A DNA stretch of 64,000 nt, from assembly GCF_013456555.2 (NCBI RefSeq), contig NZ_CP084884.1:248001-312000 (forward strand). The letters are read 5' to 3'. Below are positions 52,212-60,512 of this stretch, piece after piece (positions within the stretch are counted from its first letter, which is position 1; each line of letters starts with the position of its first letter). Source of the DNA: Natrinema zhouii. Its GTDB lineage: Archaea > Halobacteriota > Halobacteria > Halobacteriales > Natrialbaceae. The translations under genes were made by a program, and so were the position numbers. The notes beneath the pieces are model-generated. The model made no database searches. It was not told the origin of the DNA and worked only from the letters and a program-made list of their open reading frames with translations.

Positions 52212-53366
52212 ATGACGACCACCGAAGACCGAATCCGAACGACGCACATCGGGAGCCTCCCACGCCCGCCGGCGCTTCTCGACCTCCTCGAGGCGCGTCA
52301 GAACGACGAACCGGTCGACGAGGACGACTGGAACGAAACTGTCGCGGAGGCCACGCGGGCCGTCGTCGAGCGACAGGCCGAGGTCGGGCTCGACGTCATC
52401 AATAACGGCGAACAGTCGCGGGTCTCGTTCAACTGGTACGTTGCGGACCGTCTGAGCGGGATTGACGGGAAGCGCGAACAGGAGCTCTGGGCGGATCTTC
52501 AGGAGTTCCCCGAGTACGCCGAGGAGACGTTCAAGACGGACGTCATCGATCTCTCGATGCAGCCCGTCATCGACGGTCCCATCGAGTACACCGGCCACGG
52601 GGAAGCCGAGGACGAACTCGAGGAGTTCCGAGACGCGCTCGCGGCCGTCGACGCCGACTTCGAGGGGACGTTCGTGACCTCGGCGTCGCCGAGCATCGTC
52701 GCAACCACGCACGTCAACGAGTACTACGACACCTACGAGGAGTTCCTCTTCGCCGTCGCGGACGCGATGCAAGCGGAGTACGAACTGGTCGCCGAGACCG
52801 GAATGACCCTCCAGATCGACGCGCCCGAACTCCTCACCATTGGCCAGACGGCGGCCTACGCGGACGAACCGCTCGAGGAGATCAGAGCAGCCACGCGTCT
52901 CCACGTCGAGGCGCTCAACGAGGCCCTCGAGAACATCCCCGCTGAGCAGGTCCGCCTCCACACCTGCTGGGGGAGCTACGAGGGCCCCCACCACCTCGAC
53001 GCGGACCTCGTTGACCTCCTGCCGGAGATCTACGAGGCCGATATCACTGGACTGAGCGTCGAACAGGCCAACCCCCGCCACCAGCACGAGTACCGCGCGT
53101 TCGCCGAACAGCCGCTTCCCGACGGCTGGACGCTGATGCCCGGCGTCGTCGACGTCAAGACGAACATCATCGACCACCCGGAGACGATCGCGGACCGCCT
53201 CGAGCGCGTCGCGGACGCGGTCGACGAGTCGACGCCGATCGTCGCCGCGCCCGACTGCGGCTTCGGCACGCAGGCCGGCCTCGGCATGGTCGACCCCGAG
53301 ATCGCGTGGGCAAAACTCGAGGCGCTCGTCGAGGGCGCCGAGATCGCGACCGAGCGCATCTACTGA
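52212..53366 (+). CDS. MetE-C-terminal-like zinc methyltransferase
   Basis: A 384-residue member of the cobalamin-independent methionine synthase C-terminal family. Zinc ligands appear as H and C in VRLHTCWGSYEGPHH and a Cys in IVAAPDCGFGTQAGLGM; the start THIGSLPRPPALL is typical. It lacks the N-terminal half of MetE. Family members methylate homocysteine or transfer groups to other thiols. No methionine operon is seen here; the sulfur context allows another thiol substrate. TTATATTG at 52172-52179 is a possible TATA. Confidence 0.88.
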   Translation: MTTTEDRIRTTHIGSLPRPPALLDLLEARQNDEPVDEDDWNETVAEATRAVVERQAEVGLDVINNGEQSRVSFNWYVADRLSGIDGKREQELWADLQEFPEYAEETFKTDVIDLSMQPVIDGPIEYTGHGEAEDELEEFRDALAAVDADFEGTFVTSASPSIVATTHVNEYYDTYEEFLFAVADAMQAEYELVAETGMTLQIDAPELLTIGQTAAYADEPLEEIRAATRLHVEALNEALENIPAEQVRLHTCWGSYEGPHHLDADLVDLLPEIYEADITGLSVEQANPRHQHEYRAFAEQPLPDGWTLMPGVVDVKTNIIDHPETIADRLERVADAVDESTPIVAAPDCGFGTQAGLGMVDPEIAWAKLEALVEGAEIATERIY

Positions 53367-53411
53367 CCGACCACCGGCGATGACCGTCGCAGCGCGGGAC
53401 TCGCGAGACCG

Positions 53412-53938
53412 TTACGGACAGTCGCGCTCGCCGAACGAGCAAGCGAACGATCCCTGGTCGGCGACCCGCGTCTCGCCTGACTGGAGTGCGACAAGCATCG
53501 CTCGTCCACCGTAGCCGTGGATCTCGTCGTAACCGTGGACAATGACACACGAGACGTCGTCAGGCACTTTAACGCACTCAGAACGAGTGAACGGCTGTTC
53601 GGAGTGGGGGGTGTCAGGTCGCGCCAACCGAGGAGCGTCCCGTTGAGGCGCTCGACCTGCCACCAGTTCGTGTAGCCGTCCTCGCCGTCGTCGTGGTGAA
53701 GCGCCACGTCGAACGCGTACGCGTCTCCGTCGTTAACGCTCACCTCGACGACGTTCGCCTCACGGAGGGGGAGGTCGTCGCCGTCGGTCACGTCTCCGCC
53801 GTCGTTCTTGTCGGTCCTGTTGACGTCGCTCGAGTCAATGTCCCAACCGAGGTCGCTACAGCCGGCCAGCGCGGCGATCGCGAGCGTTCCCGCCGTACGC
53901 TCGAGTAGTCGCCGTCGGGACAGATCGGGTCCGGTCAT
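53412..53938 (-). pseudogene. Exported lipoprotein, frameshifted
   Basis: ATG 53938 gives a lipoprotein with a twin-arginine signal (LSRRRLLERTAGTLAI, lipobox LAGC), then YTNWWQVERLNGTLLGWRDL. The frame is lost at a G6 run (53607-53612) and the next frame continues HSEQPFTRSECVKVPDDVSCVIVHGYDEIHGYGG, then ASCSFGERDCP-like text to 53412. One added base would restore it. It may be a base-calling error. Function unknown; cysteines in the second part may bind metal. Confidence 0.75.
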
Positions 53939-53947
53939 CTGCCACAA

Positions 53948-54220
53948 CTATATCGTCTCGTCGGGATCGTGTTCCTCCACCATGCGCGCTGCTTCGTCGG
54001 CATACCGGTCGCGAACGTCTGGATCCTCGACGGTCGCGAGGTCATCGGGAGAGACGTCCTTCGCGGCAGTGACCGTGTCCAGGTCGACCGCCTGTACTGC
54101 GAGTTCCTTTCGGAAGGTTCGAGTTCCGTCAGGAGTCGCATAGGTGAGGATGATGAGGTCTCGATTGTCGTAATCGCGCTCGACCAGCCACACGCGAACG
54201 TCGGCCGACTCCGATGGCAT
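53948..54220 (-). CDS. Hypothetical acidic protein
   Basis: A 90-residue acidic protein, MPSESADVRVWLVERDYDNRDLIILTYATPDGTR, with a helical C-terminus DEAARMVEEHDPDETI. It precedes the lipoprotein gene by 9 bases and is probably cotranscribed. No domain recognised. Confidence 0.7.
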   Translation of the reverse strand: MPSESADVRVWLVERDYDNRDLIILTYATPDGTRTFRKELAVQAVDLDTVTAAKDVSPDDLATVEDPDVRDRYADEAARMVEEHDPDETI

Positions 54221-54312
54221 GAGAACCCGAACGGGAAGCGTAAGGGTAGTCGTTGGGGTTGAGAGTTTAGTGGCTTGAGAACCTCATCGGTATCCACGCC
54301 TTCGGCTCGAGA

Positions 54313-54657
54313 ATGTCACCACCGACGCTCGTCTACGACGACGATTGCGGGGTCTGTACTCGTGCAGCGCGGTTCGTGGACCGCCGCGCGGCGATTGACA
54401 TCGTCGGCTTTTCGGAACTCACGGACGGCCTGCAAGCGCGCTTGCCGCTCGACTACGAGGCGTGTGCGCATCTGGTTACCGACGAGACGACCTACTCCTG
54501 TGGGGCAGCGATGGAACGCGCCTACGAACGGACCGGCCTTCTGCCATCGCAGTTTTTTCCGCTGTTTCGTCGTATTCCTGGATATGCACCCGTCCGCGAG
54601 TTCGTCTATCGCGTCGTCGCGTCGAACCGGCCGTCGATCGGCCGATTGCTACCGTAG
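54313..54657 (+). CDS. DCC-family thiol-disulfide oxidoreductase-like (DUF393)
   Basis: A 114-residue DCC protein with the N-terminal TLVYDDDCGVCTRAARF, giving the name motif DxxCxxC, and downstream VVASNRPSIGRLLP. DCC proteins resemble thioredoxin-fold oxidoreductases but no substrate is known. It neighbours a PiT permease gene transcribed towards it. Confidence 0.88.
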   Translation: MSPPTLVYDDDCGVCTRAARFVDRRAAIDIVGFSELTDGLQARLPLDYEACAHLVTDETTYSCGAAMERAYERTGLLPSQFFPLFRRIPGYAPVREFVYRVVASNRPSIGRLLP

Positions 54658-54750
54658 CTTCTCGAAAGCGTATAGGCAACCCGCTATTCCGACCGAGATT
54701 CGATCGAAAACAGACGGTGATCGAAGAAGGGCCGAACGCGTCCTGCAGCT

Positions 54751-55923
54751 TCAGAGGTCCAGAAGAAGCATCGACCCGTAGCCGAGACCGAACGCGAGTA
54801 TGAACGATCCGACCCAGGCGGTAACGGTGAGGCCCAGCTTTCGCGGACTGACGCCGGCTCCGCCGGCGACCGCGGCCCCGCTGCCGACGATCGCACTCAC
54901 GATGATCTCGTTGAACGAGACCGGGACTCCCAGCAGAACCGCGCTCTGTGCGATGAGAAACGAAGGGACGAGCGTCGCGATCGAGCGACGCGGCCCCAGC
55001 GACGCGTACTCCTGGGAGATCGACTTGATCATTCGCGGGGCGCCCGTCCACGAGCCAACGAGGATTCCGACGCCGCCGCCGAGCAGGACCACGATCGGCG
55101 ACACCGTCGGCAGCTCCTCGAGTAGCGGGAACAGCGGTCCGACGGCCAGACCGACCTGACTCGCGCCCGCCGAGAACGCCACGAGCGCGCCCAGCGAGAG
55201 GAGGAACCGGCGCAGACCGCCGGCCTCGTCGCGACTGACGTCCCAGCGGACGACGGCCGCAGCGACGGCTCCGAAACCCAGCGAGACTGCGACCGTGGCG
55301 GCGGTACCGTCGAACGGAATCGCGGTGGCGCCGCCGGCGGCGAGCGTTCCGCCAACCGATGCGAGGAATGCGAACTCGAGGTTCGCGACCACGAGGCCAA
55401 CGACGCCAGCGAGAATCGGAACGCTCGTCGCCTCGGGAACGTCCGGTCGCGGAAGAACACTCGCGATACCGTAGGCGATTCCCCCGCCCACGAACGGTGT
55501 AAGGACCCAGACCGCGCCGATTTCGGCGTACTTCCCCCAGGCCGGATCGCCGCCGAGTGCGAGGCCGACGCCGACAACCGACCCGGTCACGGTGAACGCG
55601 GTCGCGATCGGATACCCCGTGTAGATCCCGATCGCCATCAGCCCGGCACCGATCAGCAGGACGACGATGACGCCGCTGACCGGGAGGCTGATCCCGTCGA
55701 CGAGGCCGCTGCCGACGGCTTCGGAGACGTTTCCGCCCTGCGTCACCGCGCCAGCGAAGCCGAGAATGCCGACGAGAAACGCCGCGCGCATCGTCGGAAT
55801 CGCGTTCGCGCCGACGGCTGGGGCGAACGGGGTCGCGCCGCTCGAGCCGGCGCCGATGACCCACGCCATGAAGAGGCTCGCGACCGCGGCCGCTGCGAAC
55901 AGGAGTATCGTTGTGGGTTCCAT
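54751..55923 (-). CDS. PiT-family inorganic anion permease
   Basis: A 390-residue permease with about eleven membrane spans. Two PiT repeats are visible: AWVIGAGSSGATPFAPAVGANAIPTMRAAF and MKSISQEYASLGPRRSIATL-like region, then LGVPVSFNEIIVSAIVGSGA. PiT proteins carry phosphate with sodium or protons; some are sulfate permeases (CysP). The GANA core retained here fits either. In this sulfur neighbourhood a sulfate or thiosulfate role is possible but not shown. It precedes the YeeE/YedE genes by about 50 bases, same strand. Confidence 0.85.
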   Translation of the reverse strand: MEPTTILLFAAAAVASLFMAWVIGAGSSGATPFAPAVGANAIPTMRAAFLVGILGFAGAVTQGGNVSEAVGSGLVDGISLPVSGVIVVLLIGAGLMAIGIYTGYPIATAFTVTGSVVGVGLALGGDPAWGKYAEIGAVWVLTPFVGGGIAYGIASVLPRPDVPEATSVPILAGVVGLVVANLEFAFLASVGGTLAAGGATAIPFDGTAATVAVSLGFGAVAAAVVRWDVSRDEAGGLRRFLLSLGALVAFSAGASQVGLAVGPLFPLLEELPTVSPIVVLLGGGVGILVGSWTGAPRMIKSISQEYASLGPRRSIATLVPSFLIAQSAVLLGVPVSFNEIIVSAIVGSGAAVAGGAGVSPRKLGLTVTAWVGSFILAFGLGYGSMLLLDL

Positions 55924-55976
55924 TAGTGTACGAAAATCCTCCGTTTCAGTTCTCGAGGTGCGAAATTCGAACGGTG

Positions 55977-56438
55977 TTAGTCAGCACTCGCTGGACCGGA
56001 GTCGGCCGCGGCGCGCTTGCTGCGCCAGACCCCCTGCAGGTAGGCGCCGGCGAACATGCCGACGAGCGCCCACAGGATGGTGACGTTGCCGATCCCGAGG
56101 CTGGCGTAGGCCGCGCCGGGACAGATCCCCGACAGTCCCCAGCCGACGCCGAAGATCCCGCCGCCGATCAGGACGTTCCGGTCGAACGGCTTCAGCCGGC
56201 GTTCGTACCGGTCGCCCGTCAGCGGCGCACCGTCTCGGATTCGGGGCATTACGGCGAATGCGATCCCGGAGACGATCGCGGCGCCAAACATGACGAACGG
56301 CAGGCCGAGGTCGTCGAACTGGAGGAAGTCCAGCACGACTTCCGGCCGGGCCATGTGGCTGTACGCCAGTCCGAAGCCGAAGATCAGGCCGCCGACAAGG
56401 ATCAGCGGCATGAACAGCGGATGTCGATTTCTGCTCAT
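55977..56438 (-). CDS. YeeE/YedE-family (DUF6691) sulfur-transport half
   Basis: A 153-residue protein with about four membrane helices. GGLIFGFGLAYSHMARPEVVLDFLQ and GVGWGLSGICPGAAYASLG are the signature, with Cys106 in SGICPG. Related YeeE (TsuA) proteins import thiosulfate through a row of cysteines. Here the family is split into two genes; this is the C-terminal half. It is separated by one base from the N-terminal half, so the two form one transporter. Confidence 0.88.
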   Translation of the reverse strand: MSRNRHPLFMPLILVGGLIFGFGLAYSHMARPEVVLDFLQFDDLGLPFVMFGAAIVSGIAFAVMPRIRDGAPLTGDRYERRLKPFDRNVLIGGGIFGVGWGLSGICPGAAYASLGIGNVTILWALVGMFAGAYLQGVWRSKRAAADSGPASAD

Positions 56439-56439
56439 G

Positions 56440-56952
56440 TTACGGACTCACCCCCATCGCTTGGACGATCTGGGCGGTCACGATCGCGACCGTCAGGAAC
56501 GTGATCACGCCGACGATCGACGTTTTCGAGGCCGAGCCGACGCCGCAGACGCCGTGGCCCGACGTGCAACCCTTCCCGACGCGCGTCCCGATCCCGACGA
56601 GGACGCCACCGAGCAGCAACCGCCAGGGCTGGACGTCGGTTGTCCACGTCCCGCCCTGCCAGAAGACGGCGTAGACCGCCGCTCCCAGAATGATTCCGAG
56701 CGTGAAGACGACGCGCCAGTCCCGGGAGCCGCGGTACTGCTTGAACCGTGACTGATCCGAAACGTACGACAGCGTCGACTCGAGGAACGTACTCGCGCCC
56801 GCGGCGATCCCCGTCCCGAGATAGATGACGACCGCGCCGAGGCCGACGAGCAGTCCACCGATAGCGTACCGGGAGATGCCATTGGGAAACGGCTCGGCGG
56901 GCACTACCTGACCCGGGGCGGCAAGTTCGGCGAACAGTGCGATCTCGATCAC
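56440..56952 (-). CDS. YeeE/YedE-family sulfur-transport half
   Basis: A 170-residue membrane protein with about five helices. The signature GKGCTSGHGVCGVG holds Cys129 and Cys136, the thiosulfate-relay cysteines in TsuA-type transporters. It lies 5 bases downstream of the rhodanese-MBL gene and one base before the second half, so all are one operon. It probably brings thiosulfate or sulfane sulfur into the cell, directly beside the enzyme that uses persulfide. Confidence 0.88.
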   Translation of the reverse strand: MIEIALFAELAAPGQVVPAEPFPNGISRYAIGGLLVGLGAVVIYLGTGIAAGASTFLESTLSYVSDQSRFKQYRGSRDWRVVFTLGIILGAAVYAVFWQGGTWTTDVQPWRLLLGGVLVGIGTRVGKGCTSGHGVCGVGSASKTSIVGVITFLTVAIVTAQIVQAMGVSP

Positions 56953-56957
56953 GGTGA

Positions 56958-58151
56958 TCAGTCACCCGCCAGCGACTCTTGGCTGGCCGCGCAGTTGTTC
57001 GGGCCGAGCTCGAGTTCGAACGCTTCCTTGTCGTTGGCCTCCTGCTGTCCGAGGTTCGTGAGGATGATATCCTCGTAGTTGGCCGGACGGGGCGGCATAT
57101 CCGAGAGGATCAGCTCGACGAACTCGTCTTCGTCCATCGTTAGAGCGTCCATCTCTTCTTCGAGTTGGCCGATCGGTGCCGTATAGGTGCCATCGTCGGC
57201 GGGATCGGCGGAGTCACTGAAGTGAGCCCCGCCGACGAGCGTGTCGTTAGGCAGGGTCAGCACGCGCTCCTGCAGCGACTCGTAGAGCTGGCGTGCGGCG
57301 TCTTCTGCGCCCTCGTCGCCCTCCTCTAAGTCAGGGCGGGCAACACTCTCGACGAACAGGCCGTCGCCAGTCGCAAGCAGCGAGTCGTCGATCAGGTACG
57401 AGGTCATCCCGGAGGTATGTCCGGGCGTGTAGACGGTTTCGATCGTGGCAGCACCGACTTCGAACTCGTCGCCGTCTGCTGCGAGAGTCATCTCGTCGGC
57501 GTAGGTGATACCGCGGTCGACCGCCGCCTTGGGGATGACGCCCTCGACGCCCTCATCGGCGAGGTCGCGGATCCCCGAGATGTGATCCGCGTGGATGTGC
57601 GTGTCGATTGCGTACTTCAGGTCGGCGTCCAGTTCGTTCGCATCTTGGAGATAGCGGTCGGTGAATGCACGCAGTGGGTCAATCAAGGCCGCCTCGTCAC
57701 CGTCAACGATGAGGTAGCCGAGACAGCCGCTCGAGGGACGCTGGTACTGGTAGAGCGTCCCCGCGCCGTCGTAGCGCTCGACCTCGACGCGCTCGTAGAT
57801 GCGCGCCCAGCCGTTCATCCCGTTCTCGAGGTGGTCGACGTCGTAGCCGCGCTCTCTCAACTGTGCAGCGACGTACTCGCTCGAGCCGCCCTTCGCACAG
57901 AGAACCGTAATTTCGCGGTCATCGGGAATCTGTGCAAGGACATCGTCGTCAATTTCGTCGTCCAGGAACTCGAAGTACGGGATGTTGATCGATTCGACGG
58001 TCTCCCCGTCGATCCTCCACTCGTTGTACTCCGATTCCATGCGGGTATCGAGGAGTGTGACGTCCTCGCCCGCGTCGATTTGCCCCTTCAATTCGTCTGG
58101 ACTGACCGATTCGATCTCGACGTCCGGCATTGGAAGATCCATATCGTCCAT
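56958..58151 (-). CDS. Rhodanese-MBL persulfide dioxygenase-like fusion
   Basis: A 397-residue fusion. The rhodanese domain has catalytic Cys85 in ITVLCAKGGSSE. The MBL domain has DTHIHADH (His185, His187, His190), VYTPGHTSGM, GDGLFVESVARPDL and GGAHFSDS. The C-terminal LELGPNNCAA is shared with the paralogues at 14273 and 39745. Reaction by family: persulfide plus oxygen to sulfite, after rhodanese-mediated sulfur transfer. It heads an operon with two YeeE/YedE halves and a PiT permease; divergent from tusA. Sulfite would then leave through TauE. Confidence 0.9.
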   Translation of the reverse strand: MDDMDLPMPDVEIESVSPDELKGQIDAGEDVTLLDTRMESEYNEWRIDGETVESINIPYFEFLDDEIDDDVLAQIPDDREITVLCAKGGSSEYVAAQLRERGYDVDHLENGMNGWARIYERVEVERYDGAGTLYQYQRPSSGCLGYLIVDGDEAALIDPLRAFTDRYLQDANELDADLKYAIDTHIHADHISGIRDLADEGVEGVIPKAAVDRGITYADEMTLAADGDEFEVGAATIETVYTPGHTSGMTSYLIDDSLLATGDGLFVESVARPDLEEGDEGAEDAARQLYESLQERVLTLPNDTLVGGAHFSDSADPADDGTYTAPIGQLEEEMDALTMDEDEFVELILSDMPPRPANYEDIILTNLGQQEANDKEAFELELGPNNCAASQESLAGD

Positions 58152-58182
58152 GTTGTACAGTTCCCAGTATCGGCTACTGGCA

Positions 58183-58220
58183 CTTAAGGGTTTGTGTAGT
58201 AATTCCTATTATCTACAATA
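58183..58220 (-). promoter_or_regulatory. Redox/sulfur element of the rhodanese-MBL operon
   Basis: Minus strand: TTGTAGATAATAGG...TACACAA, then ACC and CTTAAG. CACAA keeps the usual distance of three bases to the TATA box; the left arm is further away (27-base total span). Confidence 0.4.
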
Positions 58221-58318
58221 CAGACTGGCCAAATACAGCCTCACGATTTCTATATACGCGTATGCAGGCGGTACTAACTAGTTATTTTATCCTCCTCAGG
58301 ACCAGGGGTGTTCGTGTA

Positions 58319-58344
58319 TTGTGCAATAACCGGAGGCCTTATAT
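58319..58344 (+). promoter_or_regulatory. Redox/sulfur half-site and TATA of tusA
   Basis: TTGTGCAATAACCGGAGG then CCTTATAT. The left arm is as in trx; the right arm is missing. The TATA box is about 55 bases before the ATG at 58396. A second sequence, CCCAATATTGTATG (58352-58365), lies after the TATA. Confidence 0.45.
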
Positions 58345-58395
58345 GGGAGCGCCCAATATTGTATGATAGCTCCAATACGGGGCCAGAACGAAACT

Positions 58396-58641
58396 ATGAG
58401 TTCGGAATACCAGACCACGGAGACGCTAGACGTGAAAGGACAGTCGTGCCCGATGCCCATCGTGAAGACCAAGCAATCGATCGACGATCTCGAGGCCGGC
58501 GACGTCCTCGAGGTCGTCGCGACTGACTCGGGCAGCATGAGCGACATTCAGGGGTGGGCCGACGGCACCGACGGCGTCGAACTCCTCGAGCAGGTCGAGG
58601 AGGACGATTTGTACACTCACTACGTGAAGAAAACGGAATAA
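58396..58641 (+). CDS. TusA-family sulfurtransferase
   Basis: An 81-residue TusA/SirA-like protein. Catalytic Cys18 lies in GQSCPMPIVKTKQSIDDL (CPxP), and VLEVVATDSGSMSDIQGWADG completes the fold. TusA proteins relay sulfane sulfur to acceptor proteins. The stop overlaps the ATG of the DsrE2-like gene by one base, so the two are coupled. Divergent from the rhodanese-MBL/YeeE operon, sharing a promoter region with redox elements on both sides. Confidence 0.93.
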   Translation: MSSEYQTTETLDVKGQSCPMPIVKTKQSIDDLEAGDVLEVVATDSGSMSDIQGWADGTDGVELLEQVEEDDLYTHYVKKTE

Positions 58642-59231
58642 TGAGCACGGATAACCCAACGACGGCAGTCGACGACGCCGATACGGACGTCGACGCCGCC
58701 GAGTTACAGGCGCTGCGCGAGCGCGTCGAGGAATTGGAAGAATCGATGGCAGCGGTGGACACTGGCGACGATCAGAAGAAGATGACCATCGTCGCAACAC
58801 AGGGGAGCTTCGACATGGCGTATCCACCGTTAATCCTCGCGAGCACTGCGGCCGCCTTCGGCTGGGAGGTTGTCGTCTTCCACACGTTTTGGGGGCTCGA
58901 TATCCTCCACGAGGAGAAGTCGAAGGACCTCAAGTTGAGCGCCGTCGGCAACCCGAATATGCCGGTCCCGAACGCCGTCGCTGCTCTGCCAGGCATGGAC
59001 AAGATGGCCACGAAGATGATGCAGAAGAAGATTGACGACAACGGGACTGCCACCATCGAGGAACTGATCGACCTCTCGCTCGAGAGCGGCGTCGATCTGC
59101 AGGCGTGTCAGATGACGATCGAACTGATGGACTATGATGAGGACGACTTCTACGATGGCGTCACCACCGGCGTCGGTGCGGCCACCGCGCTGCAACACAT
59201 GGCTGAATCCGACATTCAGCTCCTCGTCTAA
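58641..59231 (+). CDS. DsrE2-family membrane-linked sulfur carrier
   Basis: A 196-residue DsrE/DsrF/DsrE2-type protein. A coiled-coil-like N-terminus (AELQALRERVEELEESM) precedes the Rossmann-like domain KMTIVATQGSFDMAYPPLILASTAAAFGWEVVVFHTFWGLDIL. Cys is in VDLQACQMTIELM, the position of the persulfide cysteine of DsrE2. TusA-DsrE2-rhodanese modules pass sulfur in many thiosulfate oxidisers and lead to Hdr or sulfur oxidation; no Hdr genes are seen. The start was chosen by the TAATG overlap with tusA. Confidence 0.92.
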   Translation: MSTDNPTTAVDDADTDVDAAELQALRERVEELEESMAAVDTGDDQKKMTIVATQGSFDMAYPPLILASTAAAFGWEVVVFHTFWGLDILHEEKSKDLKLSAVGNPNMPVPNAVAALPGMDKMATKMMQKKIDDNGTATIEELIDLSLESGVDLQACQMTIELMDYDEDDFYDGVTTGVGAATALQHMAESDIQLLV

Positions 59232-59234
59232 TCC

Positions 59235-59480
59235 ATGACTGCCACCGAGTCAACGCGCTCAAAGCCGAGCCTACGCGTCCTTGAAGCGATTGCCGACGCG
59301 GAAGATGTCTCCCCGATTACCCTCAAGCCACCGCTCAACGACGTTGTGGATCCTGCTGCGCTGGACCGATTGTTTGAACCGACCGCTGCTGACGACTCGA
59401 TCCGAAGCGGACACGTTTCGTTCCGGTACCGAGGGTATGACGTAACAATCTCTTCGGATGGGACCATCAAACTGTCGTAA
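59235..59480 (+). CDS. HalOD1 output-domain protein
   Basis: An 81-residue HalOD1 protein: SLRVLEAIADAEDVSPITLKPPLNDVVDPAALDRLF, then HVSFRYRGYDVTISSDGTIKL. It starts 3 bases after the DsrE2 stop, so it is likely the third gene of the tusA operon. HalOD1 proteins have a signalling role by inference only. Confidence 0.8.
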   Translation: MTATESTRSKPSLRVLEAIADAEDVSPITLKPPLNDVVDPAALDRLFEPTAADDSIRSGHVSFRYRGYDVTISSDGTIKLS

Positions 59481-59660
59481 GAAGAGTTTGGGATTCGCTT
59501 CCACGACCCTCGGCTATTGTCATTTTCATGCACTACTACTCCCTTCGATTGAATCACGCGACGTAGAGGGTCTGGAACCGATTAGTTACTGAGCGACTCG
59601 TACTCCTACTTGCTGTCAGTTTCTCTTCTGGCTAAGGGGAAACAAAGCCGCGCATCAAAA

Positions 59661-59954
59661 TTATCCTCCGAGGTTGTGTCCACTATATATGAATCGGCCG
59701 AAAACCAACGTCAGACACACTCTAGATGGCGTACACGAAACGGATGGATCGAAACCGGACCAGCCACCCGTATTGTGGTCGTCGAGCGCCCACACTTTCA
59801 CCAAGTCATCGTATTCGAGATAAAGCAGTCGCTCAAGGGCGTGATCCTCGCAGTAGTACTCCTCATTCAGCGATCCGATCTCGCGGAAGTACATAAGCAT
59901 CCATTTCGCGGCCAGTTTGGGGCAGTTGTCGTCTCGGTGTTCGCAGTGGAGCAT
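59661..59954 (-). CDS. Small Cys/His-containing hypothetical protein
   Basis: A 97-residue protein, MLHCEHRDDNCPKLAAKWML, then EYYCEDHALERLLYLEYDDLVKVWALDD. The CxxH...C and CxxH-like pairs may bind zinc. The last 30 residues are less convincing and could be a run-through. AT-rich surroundings and no family name. Confidence 0.5.
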   Translation of the reverse strand: MLHCEHRDDNCPKLAAKWMLMYFREIGSLNEEYYCEDHALERLLYLEYDDLVKVWALDDHNTGGWSGFDPSVSCTPSRVCLTLVFGRFIYSGHNLGG

Positions 59955-60086
59955 TCGTGAGTATTAGCGAGACGGTTCGCGCTTACTGGGTTCTACGTCG
60001 AATTCGTCTGACGCCCATTCAGCAACTGCTTAGCGGATATTGTCCGTGGTCTCGATACTAATGACTGACCCTCGGAGTGCACTTTC

Positions 60087-60481
60087 CTAGGCTGAGAGCC
60101 AACGAGGAATTATCCGCTTGCCTGAGCGTTCATCGTCACTGCTGGTGTAATTAAGGAGGACCCAGTGGTCATCAGCAGTCGCGCGGAAGTGCGCACTTTT
60201 GATTGATTCCGGGTAGTCCGGCGCTTCGTGCCTCGGTGGGTCAATAAGGTCGTCGTGCGAGCTCCGAACACGGTGGCCGGAGGGACGCTGGCATTTCGAT
60301 CAACCCCCGTACCACAATCTGGGCATTCAACCTCGTGGGCCGCTTCGTCGCGGTCATCGTGTGCGCATCGATCCAGCCGATGAATCGGCACTCGAGCTAC
60401 CGGGAACTCTTGGGCTTCACGACGGTCGGCGACTGGCAGGCGGCGATCCGGGAGTTGAACGGTGCGATGGAGAGCAGTCAC
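60087..60481 (-). pseudogene. Zinc-binding protein gene, frameshifted
   Basis: One frame from a GTG at 60481 gives RRLPVADRREAQEFPVARVPIHRLDRCAHDDRDEAA then HEVECPDCGTGVDRN. It then degrades, while another frame carries HRVRSSHDDLIDPPRHEAPDYP, ESIKSAHFRATADDHWVLLNYT and SSDDERSGKRIIPRWLSA to a TAG at 60087. The two parts look like one protein with a lost reading phase near 60260. CPDC suggests zinc. Start uncertain. Confidence 0.5.
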
Positions 60482-60512
60482 CTATACCGTGTGAGGTCCA
60501 AGATGAGAACGA

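Noticed and set aside
54476..55864. 462-codon arginine-rich frame over the PiT permease
   Set aside because: Same-strand, out-of-phase reading of the permease; composition artefact.
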